Below are positions 52,529 through 61,832 of a DNA stretch of 64,000 bases, piece by piece (position 1 is the stretch's first letter; every line of letters starts with the position of its first letter). Both the position numbers and the translations under genes were made by a program. The DNA is from Candidatus Latescibacterota bacterium (GTDB lineage Bacteria > Latescibacterota > UBA2968 > UBA8231), in NCBI GenBank assembly GCA_022819745.1, contig JAJEGS010000008.1, forward strand, positions 1 through 64,000, read 5' to 3'. The notes below the pieces were generated by a model that saw only the letters and a program-made list of their open reading frames with translations, was not told the origin of the DNA and searched no databases.

Positions 52529-52753
52529 AGCTGCTCCTTGAGCTTTGGCGCTTACGGTTACTCGGTGCGCGGCCTGATCGCTGGTGAGACGTATAGAAAA
52601 CATAAAGGGGCTTTTTTGGATTCTCTGTCAAGGTGCTGAGCCTACTAGGTCAGGCGGCAAACTGGACGCTCCCCCTCCATGCGTGGGCGCAACGGGCTTA
52701 TATTAGGATGCTCAGGGCAGGTTGATATCAGGGCGGAAACCTAGGAGTCGTTC

Positions 52754-53860
52754 TTGAAGACAGGTAGTCTGGACATTCGATGTGTGCGCAGGTTATTGCC
52801 GATTGTGCTGCTTGGGCTGCTGGCGGGATGCGACCAGGCCGGCGATCCGGTGGAGCCCGTTGCCGACGCGATCGCTATAGAGGCCAAGCTCGACGACCTC
52901 TTCGCGCCTCCGACCGCAGCCGAGGTGGAGGCCATCCGCGCCGACTGGGCCCGGCGCGACATTTCCGTAGCCGAGGCGACCATCGAACTCACCGAATCGT
53001 ATCCGCTAAGCGAAACCCCAGCAACCCTGCGCATCGTGTCCCACAGGGTGGGGGAGGTACTCCACTACGGAGCGATCATCGCCCCCGACTCCGCGGCTCC
53101 GGGCAGCTTGCCCATCCTGATGTACTTGCACGGGGGCGACAGCGGAGTCGAGGTGGATGAAATCGGCATCGTGCTCTTCGCCCTCGGCGAACTGCGCGAT
53201 AGTTTCGTCTATGTGATCCCGTCCTTTCGCGGCGAACCGCTCGAGTACGAGAACCGGGAGTGGGTTTCGACGGGGCCCGGCGGTCACTGGGACTACGACG
53301 TGGACGACGCCCTAGCGCTCCTCAACGTTGCATTGGAGTTGACGCCGCAGGCGAGAATCGAAGGCCTGAGCATCGCCGGCGGCAGCCGAGGAGCAGGCGT
53401 CGCTCTGCTGGCCGGGATCCGCGACGAGCGCATCGAGAACATTGTGGCCTTGTTCGGGCCCACCGACTTCTTCGACGACTGGGTCCGGGAGATTGCGCGG
53501 GAGGCGGCCATGGGCTCTCCGCGCGACCTGCCCGGGGTCTCCCACATCGATACCACCTTCATCCAGCCCTACATGAGAGGTGAAGTCGATCTTGCAGAAG
53601 TTCGCCTCGAACTGGTGCGCCGCTCCTCGGTTCTATTCGCCGAAGACCTGCCCGCGGTCCAACTCCACCACGGCGACGGCGACGAAACCGTCTCCGTCAG
53701 CCAAGCCCATTCCCTGATCCGGACCATGGAAGCGCTGGGACGAAAGCCCCCCGAATTCGAGGCGTTCATCTACGAGGGAGGCGGACACGCGGGCCTCGCG
53801 CTGAGAGGTGTTATCCCGCGCGCGGTGGATTTTCTCCGGCGGGCTCTGGGAGAGGGATGA
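52754..53860 (+). CDS. alpha/beta-hydrolase lipoprotein (prolyl-oligopeptidase-like)
   Basis: The TTG at 52754 is supported by AGGAG 7 bases upstream. The 368-aa product has a lipoprotein signal ending LLAGC (C26) and an alpha/beta-hydrolase domain: oxyanion-loop YLHGGDSG (about 132-139), nucleophile elbow GGSRGA (about 211-216, Ser in the middle), acid in HHGDGDETV (about 306-314) and His in GGGHAG (about 344-349). It should be an esterase or peptidase tethered to a membrane. It is convergent with the beta-helix gene. Confidence 0.85.
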   Translation: MKTGSLDIRCVRRLLPIVLLGLLAGCDQAGDPVEPVADAIAIEAKLDDLFAPPTAAEVEAIRADWARRDISVAEATIELTESYPLSETPATLRIVSHRVGEVLHYGAIIAPDSAAPGSLPILMYLHGGDSGVEVDEIGIVLFALGELRDSFVYVIPSFRGEPLEYENREWVSTGPGGHWDYDVDDALALLNVALELTPQARIEGLSIAGGSRGAGVALLAGIRDERIENIVALFGPTDFFDDWVREIAREAAMGSPRDLPGVSHIDTTFIQPYMRGEVDLAEVRLELVRRSSVLFAEDLPAVQLHHGDGDETVSVSQAHSLIRTMEALGRKPPEFEAFIYEGGGHAGLALRGVIPRAVDFLRRALGEG

Positions 53861-53898
53861 GTCCGGGCGGCAGGAACACAGGGCCTTCAAAGGAACGC

Positions 53899-53933
53899 AA
53901 AAAATAAACCGACGCGACTGGAAAAGTCCTAGG
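53899..53933. repeat. short dispersed sequence, copy 2
   Basis: AAAAAATAAACCGACGCGAC then TGGAAAAGTCCTAGG is the best copy of a sequence also found at 47183 and, in part, at 48581. GACT-GGAAA-AGTC could form a short hairpin. It lies between two convergent genes. Confidence 0.6.
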
Positions 53934-53962
53934 TAAGGGTTTCATTACCTCGAAAGTCCCGG

Positions 53963-56203
53963 CTACCGCACCCGATTGTCCAGCAGCGGCACGAGACAGT
54001 GCTCGGTCTGGTTCCGGCGCAGCAGCACGTTCCGGCATCCCGCGTCCACGAGGATCCCAAGATCGGCGTTCTCAACCGCGTTGCCCTCGACCACCACGTT
54101 CTCCGTTGCCCCATCGCTGTCCGCACCCACGCCCACTTCAATCTGCGCATTGTTGTGGAGGTGATTGTTGCGCAAAACAGAGCCAAAGTGCAGGCTCGGC
54201 AGGGTGCCTTCCACGCTCAGGCGCGCCGGATAGACCAAGGGGTCGTCGTAGCGGTAGCAGTTGCCCTCGCGGATCTCGTTGCCGAGGAACTGGAGATAGA
54301 GGTTGGGCTGGACCCCTCCGGTGTAGGAGAAACCGTACGCGCGGAACCCATCGGCGCGCCAACTGCGGTTATTGGCCACGATGTGTTCGGTGGCCGTGCC
54401 GTAGAACTGGATGGCGATGCCGGCGTCGCGAGTCTCGTTGTCGTAGAAGATGTAGCGCCGGTGCGTCATAGTAACCGTGACCCGCGAGGTCTCGTCTAGC
54501 GAAACGTCGAATGGCCGGTCGAGCTGCACCCGCCTCCCGTCCCACGACTTCACGAACCGGTACTGGCCGCGCCCGCGTCCGGCGATGACGGCGACGAGGG
54601 TATTGGTCCAATGCCGATGCTGCCACTTCGGGTCGTCCGCCAGCAAAATCCAGTCTCCCTCGACCGCGACCACCGGGCCGAAATACGCCCCGCCGCCGGC
54701 GTCGGAAGTAAACGCCTCCCGGTCCCAGCCGTTCATGTTCTCATAGCTGTTGTGGGCGGTGTAGATGTTGCGGGAGACTCCCCGGGTAAAGCACGCGTAT
54801 CCCCCACCGGTGGACATTAGGTCAGCACCGACGATGCGGTTGTGCTCAAAGACGATGTTCTCACAGCCGTTGAAGTTCATCCAACCCGAGCGCCCATTGT
54901 AGAAGATGTTGTTCTCCACTACAGCCCCGACCACGTAGTGGAGGTAGATGGAGCGTTCGGACCCGTACACGTCGCAGTCCGTTATGCGGATGTTGGGGCC
55001 GCTCAGGCGGATGGTGTCGCGCGGCCCAGGGGTGCGGGCGCGCTCCTCCTGCTTATCCAGAGACAGGTGCCCCCTGAACGAGTCGGCCCGCACGCGCACC
55101 CGAGTAAGGCGCACGTGGCCAGCGGTCTCCGGATTCTCTATGGGAGCAGCCGGGGCATGGACGGCCGCCGCGGTGTTGTTGGAGATGACGTGGTAATGGT
55201 GGTTGCAATAGAAGGTAAGGTCCTCAATGGCAAAGTGGTGAGAGCCTTCGATCCAAGCGTCGGGCGGATCGTCGGTATCCGCCATGCAAAGGGCAGTCAG
55301 CTCGCGCCCGGCACCGCGGAGCGTGACGTGCGGCGGAATTACCAGCTTCTCGCTGACGACAAAGCGTCCCCGCGGTACCAGCACGACAGCCCCGCCGCGC
55401 TCACCTGCCTCCTTCAGCGCCGACTGGATCGCATCGGTGTCGTCCTGCTCATCGTCCCCCTTCGCCCCAAAATCAGCCACATCTATCAGAGGTTGGTTTT
55501 CCTCCTCTCGGTGCAGGACCGCGATGTCGAGTGGTTCGCTCCAAGCGTGCTGTCCGCCGTACCCATTGTGCACAAACAGCTCATAGCGGCCTGGGGGCAA
55601 CTCTTCCGGCACCGTCACCGCGAGCGAGAAAGGCTCTGCTTTCTCTGGTTGCAGTAGCATCACGCGCCCGTCCTCGGAGCGGAGGGCCACAGTCGGCCCT
55701 TTCTCCCCTATCTTCAGGCAGCGTCCAAGGATGCGCAGCCTACCGCCAGCATAGACGGCACCGTCCTCCATGCGCCATTTGCCAAAAGGGGTATTGGTAG
55801 CAACGACGTCGCCGAGCGTCCACCAAGGCGTAGGTGCGTTAAGACGTCCGAAGCTCGCAGCAGCATCCGAATGCACAGCGTAGTAATACACACCGGGAGC
55901 ACCGTGCTCGGGCAGCTCGAACATCAGGGCAGTCTCGCTCGTCTGGAGTGGCGTCACCGGCTCGGGCATCTTATCCCCAAGAGGCTGCCACGGCTGCCCG
56001 GAAGGCTCGCCGTGATCTCCGTCCGCAAGGCGTCCCACCGCAATTTCCACGGCGTCGGGCTGCGGGAAAAAGCCGCACATCATCACGATCTCTCCGGGCT
56101 GAACCGGTGCCGAGACCCAATAGACTACGTTTTCTTCAGCAAGCGCTGCGGAAGTGGCGAGGGCCGAAGCGACAACGGCCGACTGGAGCTGCGAGGGTGT
56201 CAT
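53963..56203 (-). CDS. secreted right-handed beta-helix protein (pectate-lyase superfamily)
   Basis: ATG 56203 is preceded by AAAGGAGG and begins a signal peptide (TPSQLQSAVVASALATSAALA); the product is 746 aa. An N-terminal beta-sandwich (about 22-235) leads to the pectate-lyase-superfamily opening VADFGAKGDDEQDDTDAIQS (about 250-269). A parallel beta-helix follows with repeated N-N-x-F-x-N-type turns (AVVENNIFYNG, VVEGNAVENADLGILVDAG). No catalytic Asp pair of GH28 enzymes is obvious, so it may be a lyase, an epimerase or a binding protein. It probably acts on an extracellular polysaccharide. Confidence 0.78.
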   Translation of the reverse strand: MTPSQLQSAVVASALATSAALAEENVVYWVSAPVQPGEIVMMCGFFPQPDAVEIAVGRLADGDHGEPSGQPWQPLGDKMPEPVTPLQTSETALMFELPEHGAPGVYYYAVHSDAAASFGRLNAPTPWWTLGDVVATNTPFGKWRMEDGAVYAGGRLRILGRCLKIGEKGPTVALRSEDGRVMLLQPEKAEPFSLAVTVPEELPPGRYELFVHNGYGGQHAWSEPLDIAVLHREEENQPLIDVADFGAKGDDEQDDTDAIQSALKEAGERGGAVVLVPRGRFVVSEKLVIPPHVTLRGAGRELTALCMADTDDPPDAWIEGSHHFAIEDLTFYCNHHYHVISNNTAAAVHAPAAPIENPETAGHVRLTRVRVRADSFRGHLSLDKQEERARTPGPRDTIRLSGPNIRITDCDVYGSERSIYLHYVVGAVVENNIFYNGRSGWMNFNGCENIVFEHNRIVGADLMSTGGGYACFTRGVSRNIYTAHNSYENMNGWDREAFTSDAGGGAYFGPVVAVEGDWILLADDPKWQHRHWTNTLVAVIAGRGRGQYRFVKSWDGRRVQLDRPFDVSLDETSRVTVTMTHRRYIFYDNETRDAGIAIQFYGTATEHIVANNRSWRADGFRAYGFSYTGGVQPNLYLQFLGNEIREGNCYRYDDPLVYPARLSVEGTLPSLHFGSVLRNNHLHNNAQIEVGVGADSDGATENVVVEGNAVENADLGILVDAGCRNVLLRRNQTEHCLVPLLDNRVR

Positions 56204-56286
56204 TGCGGCCCTCCTTTCATCAATTACTCGGAGCCATCGACCCTCCAACTTATAGAATTAGACTGTATGACGGTAGATTCCGCGTG

Positions 56287-58722
56287 CTACTCATAGCGCA
56301 GCGCCTTGACGGGATTCTCACGTGCGGCGCGGACGCCGATATACGCCACCGTGCTCAGTGCAATCGCAAAAGCGATCATCCCGCAAAGGAGATAGGTCGT
56401 CAGCCCCAACCCGAACTGATAGGCGTATCGCGACAACCATTGGCCTACCAAGAAGTGGGCTAGCGGAAACGCCAACAGGCAAGCCAAGGCAACCATTTTC
56501 GCTAGGTCGCGCGACAAGAGAGTGAGGATCTCTGCCACCGTAGCGCCGAGCACTTTGCGGACGCCGATCTCCTTGGTGCGCCGCTGTAGGACGATAGTCG
56601 CGTGGCCAAACAAGCCCATGCAGGCGATGAGAATCGCGACGACGGATGCAAAGGTAACGGTGCGGCTGCTCTCCTTGTCATTCTCGTACTGGCGAGCAAA
56701 AGTCTGGTCGAGGAACTCGTACTCAAAGGGTTGTTCAGGTGCCACCTTTTCCCAGATCTGCTCCAAGCCCGCGAGCGAGTCGTCAACCTTATACGTATTC
56801 AGTCGCACCAGTGCCCGCTTGAAGGACGCTTCCGGCCCATAGTGGAACAGGGCGGGTTTGATCGACTCTCTGAAAGAGCGGAAGTGGAAGTCCGGTGCGA
56901 TGCCGATGATAGTGGGCGTCTTGCTCACCCCGTAGTGCCCGTATTCCGGCAGGAATTCCCCAACGGCATTTTCCCCCCAGCCGAAAGCGTCTGCGAGACT
57001 CTGGTTGACGACGACACTTTCCGTCCGATCTGCCAGCCGTCCAGCCTCAAAAGAGCGACCGGATGCGAGGTCAATGCCGAGTGTCGTAAAGAAATCGGGG
57101 TCAACGGCAAAATGATGTACTGTAATGCGTTCCCCGTCCGGCCGCCTGAGGTAATTGGTGCTGGAGCTAGTCGGAAACTCGCGCTGCAACAGGGCCACGT
57201 TGACAACGCCCGGCTGGGACAGAGTTGCCTCCTTGAAGCGTTCGCCGAGCCGCGTCGGGTCCGCACCGCGCAGCTTGACAACGACGACCTGCTCCGCCGC
57301 GTAGCCAAGGTCGCGCGACTGGATGTAAGCCAACTGTTGACGAATCGCGATGGTGCAGAAAATCAGGAAAACCGCCATGCCGTACTGCAAGGTCAAGAGT
57401 GCGCTCGTCGCCCTTCTGCTGCGCCACGGCGACACCTCACGCACGACAGACGCAGGCTGCATCCGCGCCACGATTAGGGCTGGATAGCTTCCCGCGGCGA
57501 TGCCGATCAGCACCACCAATAAGACGCTTCCGCCGACGATAATTGGCAGACCTAGATCGCCGAGCGACAGCCCGGCCCAGTGGTCAAGTCCATAATGAGG
57601 GTTAAAGGCGGACAGCCCCAACTGCACGAGGACCAGTCCGGCGATCAAAGAGAAAAAGGCCAGCAGCACGCCCTCTCCCAAAAATTGCAGAGCGATTTGT
57701 GCCTTGTTAGCGCCGAGCGCCTTGCGGACTCCCACTTCCGTACTCCGGCCGATAGAACCCGCTACGGCGAGGGTGGTGAAGTTGATACAGGCGACGATCA
57801 TAATGACCCCAATCAGGGCGACGAGGGCGAGGATCGGCTCGGTGCCCTCGGAGTGTTCGTAGGCGTTCATGACCTGCGTGTCGAGATAGATGTCCCTCGC
57901 GTCCTGAAGTTGGAGTTGGAAAGCGTTCGGATCGTCCTGCCAGCGAACGCCTTTATTGCGTTCCCAGACCGGAGCGATGAACTCGCGGGAGAACTCCGGG
58001 AGCTTCGCTTCAAGCGCCTTCCGCTCGGCAAGGGGCTGAAGCGTGACGTATGTGGACGTCGGAGAGTCCCAGTACATGTTCATGCCATACTTCGTCCGGT
58101 TCTCAAAGCGGATCGCCGCGTCAAAATCCAAGCTCCGCTTTTTCGGCAGATCGGCGAAGACGCCGGCAACCGTGTATGCTTCGGGCCCCTCGTTGCCGTG
58201 CAAGACGATCTGCCGACCCACGAGTTCTGGGTAGTCCCTGAATTCATCTCCGAACATGCGCTCGGCCAGTCGCTTGGAAATGACGACTTGGTCGAGGCCA
58301 TCTAGCGCCGTGGCCGGATTGCCGGCCGCGAAGGGATAGTGGAACATCTGCAGGAACGGGGGATCGACCTTGACCACCTCGTGTTCGAGATGGCGCTCGC
58401 CGACCGTCATCAGGATACTCGTCTTGATGACGCGCGTGGTGCTGGCGATTTCGGGGAACGTTTCCGCGAGTGCCGCGGCGAGATCCTCGCGCTGGTACGC
58501 AATGTGATAAACGTGACCCGAGGCTTGAATCTCGCGCGTCACCACGCGGAAGAGGCGGTCATCCTCGCGGAGGTTCCAATCCGCGGTCAGCATGCCGTGT
58601 ACGCCAAGGCCAAGGATGGCGCTGACTGCGATGGCGACGGACAATCCCACGATGTTAATACTCGTCACCACTTTGTCGCGCAGCAGGTTCCGCAGTGCGA
58701 TTACGACGTAATTGCGCAGCAT
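56287..58722 (-). CDS. MacB-like/FtsX-type ABC transporter permease
   Basis: This 811-aa protein has an N-terminal helix, a periplasmic MacB-type core (about 45-270), an FtsX block of three helices (about 285-425), a second periplasmic region and a final FtsX block with the conserved RRTKEIGVRKVLGATVAEIL (about 714-733), ending N-P-V-K-A-L-R-Y-E. GAAGGAGG lies before the ATG. Such permeases are usually mechanotransmission transporters working with a separate ATPase, which is not present here. It lies 50 bases downstream of the sigma factor gene and is probably under its control. Confidence 0.88.
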   Translation of the reverse strand: MLRNYVVIALRNLLRDKVVTSINIVGLSVAIAVSAILGLGVHGMLTADWNLREDDRLFRVVTREIQASGHVYHIAYQREDLAAALAETFPEIASTTRVIKTSILMTVGERHLEHEVVKVDPPFLQMFHYPFAAGNPATALDGLDQVVISKRLAERMFGDEFRDYPELVGRQIVLHGNEGPEAYTVAGVFADLPKKRSLDFDAAIRFENRTKYGMNMYWDSPTSTYVTLQPLAERKALEAKLPEFSREFIAPVWERNKGVRWQDDPNAFQLQLQDARDIYLDTQVMNAYEHSEGTEPILALVALIGVIMIVACINFTTLAVAGSIGRSTEVGVRKALGANKAQIALQFLGEGVLLAFFSLIAGLVLVQLGLSAFNPHYGLDHWAGLSLGDLGLPIIVGGSVLLVVLIGIAAGSYPALIVARMQPASVVREVSPWRSRRATSALLTLQYGMAVFLIFCTIAIRQQLAYIQSRDLGYAAEQVVVVKLRGADPTRLGERFKEATLSQPGVVNVALLQREFPTSSSTNYLRRPDGERITVHHFAVDPDFFTTLGIDLASGRSFEAGRLADRTESVVVNQSLADAFGWGENAVGEFLPEYGHYGVSKTPTIIGIAPDFHFRSFRESIKPALFHYGPEASFKRALVRLNTYKVDDSLAGLEQIWEKVAPEQPFEYEFLDQTFARQYENDKESSRTVTFASVVAILIACMGLFGHATIVLQRRTKEIGVRKVLGATVAEILTLLSRDLAKMVALACLLAFPLAHFLVGQWLSRYAYQFGLGLTTYLLCGMIAFAIALSTVAYIGVRAARENPVKALRYE

Positions 58723-58772
58723 CTTGAACCTCCTTCAGCAAAAGAGTGGTGCAACCGCTTCTAACCTGCTCC

Positions 58773-60632
58773 CTATTCCGCCTTCTCAATAATGACCGCA
58801 CCCACCTCGCTTTTGAGCATAAAATCTGCCGCGAGAATCTCCGCGCGGCTAGGCGCGTTCGACAGCAGCAGCATCTCAAAGCTGCTGGCTACGATGAGTG
58901 GCTTGTTCTCATCCCTACCCGCAAAAGCATGGATCTGGCCGCACAGCGTGAACGCAGACAGACGCACCTTGTCCAGCAAAATCTCGTCGAGCAGGGCCTC
59001 TTTGAGCGAGAGGTGAATGTCGCCCGCGCATGATTCCAATTCGATGCGGCTGTCTGCGGCGAGTTGATCCTGATGTAACTGCGTTTGGCCAAAGCGGTTG
59101 TAGATCCGCACCCGGCCCCCCAGCCGCGCGGCCTTGAGCTGCACATTGCTCACGTCAATATCCACGCCGCCGCGAATATCCTCTAGCTGACAATCTTCGG
59201 CCTCTAGGCGGCGAGCCTTGTAGTCGTCCATCCTCATGCCGAGGTATCGGTAGTAGTGCTGGCAGACTTTGCCGCGGATATTGCGCGCGGTCTCCAGCGC
59301 ACTGTCGAAGAGTTCCACATCGCCCTCAATGTCGGCCACCTCCCCGCAGGTCGATTCGATAAAACTGATTGAGCCCTGCAAATCGTAGGCGCGAACCTGC
59401 TTCCCTTTGATGACGGTCACGCGCTTGCCCTTGGGCACTAGCAACACCAAGCTAGCGGAGCCCACCGGTCCGTGGACACTTTCGGAGGTCCATCTGTTGG
59501 GGCGAAAGACCGCTTGAACTTCCGCCGTAAGAGCCGCAGAGGGTAGGATTATGTCTTCGAGCTTTTTGCGATAGATCGTTATCCGCGTGGCCCGTCCCAA
59601 CCCTGTGTGCACAGCAGCCGGCATACTGTCGGCATATACCTGCATCTGGGAAAAGACATCCGTCGTCGTAACGCCGTTTGTCACGCCCCACGGATAGGTG
59701 CCTGCCTCCACGCAGGCTCGCCAAGCTCGCCACAATTGTCCGCTGCCCTGCGACACAGCCTTGACTTGGCCGTTCCGCTCGTGGGTTCTCATAAACACCT
59801 CGCCCTCGTGCGGCCCGCTGGCAAGAAAATTGTCCACCTGATCGGCCTCGATCTCGATCCCTTCGACGCTCTCGCGGGCCTTTTCCGGCGTCAGCCCGAT
59901 TGCGCTGAGCGTCCCTTCGAGCACGGCGTCTTCGCCCTCGGCTTGGCGGATTTCGAGATCCGTGTCGAGGGCACAGTAGAAGACGATGTGTTCGGTGTCC
60001 TCTAGCGGAATCGTCTCTCGCACCTGTTGGGTGGCGATCTGGCACACCACCTCTTGGACCGGTTTGGTCACGTCGATTGTTTTCATGGCAATCTCCTCGT
60101 GGTCGGGTTCGTCCAATAGCTTGTGCAGGCGGATGCGCCCTTGTTGCAGTCGGCCGCACACCGTACTCAGGGGGACTTCCATCAACTCGGCAATTTCTCG
60201 GTAGGAGAGCCCACTCAGGTAGTACATCATCAAGGCCGAGCGGTAGTGGTCGGGTAGCTGGTCGATGGCCTCCTGCAAATCCAGCCGCCGCATCTGGTCC
60301 GCGTGCTCTACCACCGCCGCATTCTCCAGAGCCGTCTCCGCCGCATCCAACGGCTGTGTCCGCTTGCGGTCGCGCAGCCAGTCTTTGCAGCGATTGGCGA
60401 CGATGTGCATCAACCATCTCCCGAAGTGCCCCCTATCGCGCAGTTGCCCCAAGCGGCAATACGCCGCAACAAAGGCGTCCTGCACGATGTCCTGAGCATC
60501 GACTCGCGAGCGCACGTAGCGCAGGGCCGTGGCAAAGGCCGCATTCTGGTAGTGCCGGACGAGCGGCTCAAAGGCTTGCGCGTTGCCCGCTAGGCAGCGC
60601 TCGACGAAGTTTTCGGAATGGAATTCTTCCAT
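58773..60632 (-). CDS. ECF-type sigma factor fused to a beta-rich C-terminal domain
   Basis: The 619-aa frame begins with a complete ECF sigma factor: region 2 at about 17-88 (FEPLVRHYQNAAFATALRYV, DIVQDAFVAAY, RWLMHIVANRCKDW) and region 4 at about 119-175 (AIDQLPDHYRSALMMYYLSG, SYREIAELMEVPLSTVCGRL). It would normally end near residue 180. Instead it continues for 437 residues of beta-rich sequence like an adhesin-type DUF4097 solenoid (VRAYDLQGSISFIEST, GGVDIDVSNVQLKAARLGG), with no membrane segment. The junction at residue 183 is an ATG preceded by GAGGAG, so the second domain may also be translated separately. It could be an on-board anti-sigma or sensor domain (inference). The permease gene follows. 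Confidence 0.82.
   Translation of the reverse strand: MEEFHSENFVERCLAGNAQAFEPLVRHYQNAAFATALRYVRSRVDAQDIVQDAFVAAYCRLGQLRDRGHFGRWLMHIVANRCKDWLRDRKRTQPLDAAETALENAAVVEHADQMRRLDLQEAIDQLPDHYRSALMMYYLSGLSYREIAELMEVPLSTVCGRLQQGRIRLHKLLDEPDHEEIAMKTIDVTKPVQEVVCQIATQQVRETIPLEDTEHIVFYCALDTDLEIRQAEGEDAVLEGTLSAIGLTPEKARESVEGIEIEADQVDNFLASGPHEGEVFMRTHERNGQVKAVSQGSGQLWRAWRACVEAGTYPWGVTNGVTTTDVFSQMQVYADSMPAAVHTGLGRATRITIYRKKLEDIILPSAALTAEVQAVFRPNRWTSESVHGPVGSASLVLLVPKGKRVTVIKGKQVRAYDLQGSISFIESTCGEVADIEGDVELFDSALETARNIRGKVCQHYYRYLGMRMDDYKARRLEAEDCQLEDIRGGVDIDVSNVQLKAARLGGRVRIYNRFGQTQLHQDQLAADSRIELESCAGDIHLSLKEALLDEILLDKVRLSAFTLCGQIHAFAGRDENKPLIVASSFEMLLLSNAPSRAEILAADFMLKSEVGAVIIEKAE
60084..60098 (-). promoter_or_regulatory. 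internal Shine-Dalgarno and ATG at the sigma/beta-domain junction
   Basis: On the minus strand GAGGAG (60093-60098), six spacer bases (ATTGCC) and ATG (60084-60086) lie in frame at residue 183 of the sigma fusion. A 437-aa protein starting MKTIDVTKPVQEVVCQ would result. The spacing is the same as at the junction at 7094-7108. Confidence 0.6.
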
Positions 60633-60822
60633 AGGTATTCAAATGCGGGACCGATGACGCATCTCAACCCGTCTGCAAGTAAAGACGGACAGCGAAGGGA
60701 AAATTAAAAAGGTCCATACATTTTTTTGTAAGAGCCTAGTTGCATTTGAGCCACTCACAGGGCAGCGCTTCTACTGGATCAATCCGACTCGTCCTGACGG
60801 CGTGGTAGCAAGCGGCGTGCAT

Positions 60823-60970
60823 TTACTCGTATCGCAACGCATCCGCCGGATTGGTCCGCGCCGCCAGCCACGTCTGGCTGCTGACAGCGGCCAGCGCAAC
60901 GGCGAGCACACCCACGCCCGCCAACCCAAGCCAAGCCGATATCGACGTGCTTCTCGCCAAACTTCAAATG
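60823..60970 (-). pseudogene. C-terminal relic of an FtsX-type permease gene
   Basis: Read on the minus strand, this matches the last about 45 codons of the intact permease at 61833: H-V-D-I-G-L-A-W at the right end and NPADALRYE then TAA (60823-60825) at the left. It is separated by the DUF3800 fragment from the piece at 61685-61720, suggesting one permease gene was interrupted. Bases 60633-60822 show no feature I can support. Confidence 0.75.
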
Positions 60971-61636
60971 AAGTACGACGACCGGCGAGCCGAAGTTGAA
61001 AAGCTTCGCAATGCGGAGCTGCTGCGCCTACAGCGAACATCGGCGGCACGGTATCGACAGGTAAAGAAGAACTACAGCAAAACTAGGCCATACATACACC
61101 TGACCGAGAATGAGCGAAAAAAATTCATCGCCAAAGTGGCCGAAACGCTATCTCAATGGGGCTTTGCGCGCCTGTTCGCCGAATGCGTTGACAAGGTCCA
61201 CTTCGATCCGCGGCGACATTTCCCGTACAACATTGGTGAAATGGCGTTCGATCAGGTTGTATCGCGGTTTGAACAGTACTTGCAGGTCACCGGCACGAAT
61301 CAACAGAACTACGGATTGTTGATACACGACAACAACCAGACGGTAGCCAAGCGCCACACCGATCTCATGCGTGGATTCCACCACAGGGGGACGCGTTGGA
61401 CTGCTGTAGAGCATATCATCGAAACACCCCTGTTCGTCGATAGCCAGCTCACAAGTATGGTGCAGCTAGCCGACATATGCTCATATGCGCTTCGGCGATA
61501 CTTAGAGAATGGCGAGCAAGACCTATTCCAATTGGTGTTCAAGCGGGCTGACCGCAAGGACGGTGCAGTGGTGGGAGTCCGTCACTTTACTGATTATAGT
61601 TGCGACTGCCACATCTGCACTTCCCATACTAAATAG
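60971..61636 (+). pseudogene. DUF3800-type protein, 5' truncated
   Basis: The plus-strand frame from about 60971 encodes KYDDRRAEVEKLRNAELLRL through to DFTDYSC-like sequence and stops at 61634-61636. FDQVVSRFEQYL, GLLIHDNNQTVAKRHTDLMR, HIIETPLFVDSQLTSMVQLA and DICSYALRRYLENG are the C-terminal half of DUF3800 proteins (RNase-H-like fold, often in defence or mobile islands). The N-terminal part with the first D-E-S-G motif is absent; the frame upstream is only antisense permease relic. It is probably non-functional. Confidence 0.7.
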
Positions 61637-61684
61637 GGTTCCTCAGAGGATAGGGACCAAGCCCAGCAATGACAGGCACTTCTG

Positions 61685-61720
61685 TGTCAACTCCTCGTCA
61701 TTCTCGTACTGACGGGCAAA
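61685..61720 (-). pseudogene. internal relic of an FtsX-type permease gene
   Basis: The minus strand encodes FARQYENDEE, nearly identical to FARQYENDKE inside the intact permease at 56287 (about 56672-56701). It sits on the upstream side of the DUF3800 fragment, with the matching C-terminal relic on the downstream side. Confidence 0.6.
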
Positions 61721-61832
61721 TTAGGGCCTCCTATCCCTGCTTACCGGACCCAAAGGACGATCACATTGACGTTAGGCATCTGCGCCGAACCAGGTAGATC
61801 GCGTCCATGGTGTGCCTGCGCTCCCTCTCCTT

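Noticed and set aside
54842..55657. Plus-strand open frame of 271 codons under the beta-helix gene
   Set aside because: Antisense shadow; the minus strand encodes a signal peptide and the VADFGAKGDD opening of the pectate-lyase fold.
58773..60632. Stop-codon reassignment as the explanation for the in-frame two-domain genes
   Set aside because: TAA, TAG and TGA are all used as normal terminators by well-bounded genes throughout the window, and no internal stop is read through in either gene.
60851..60970. N-terminal part of the open frame leading into the DUF3800 fragment
   Set aside because: The peptide is antisense to the permease relic that ends in NPADALRYE, so it is not a genuine DUF3800 N-terminus.
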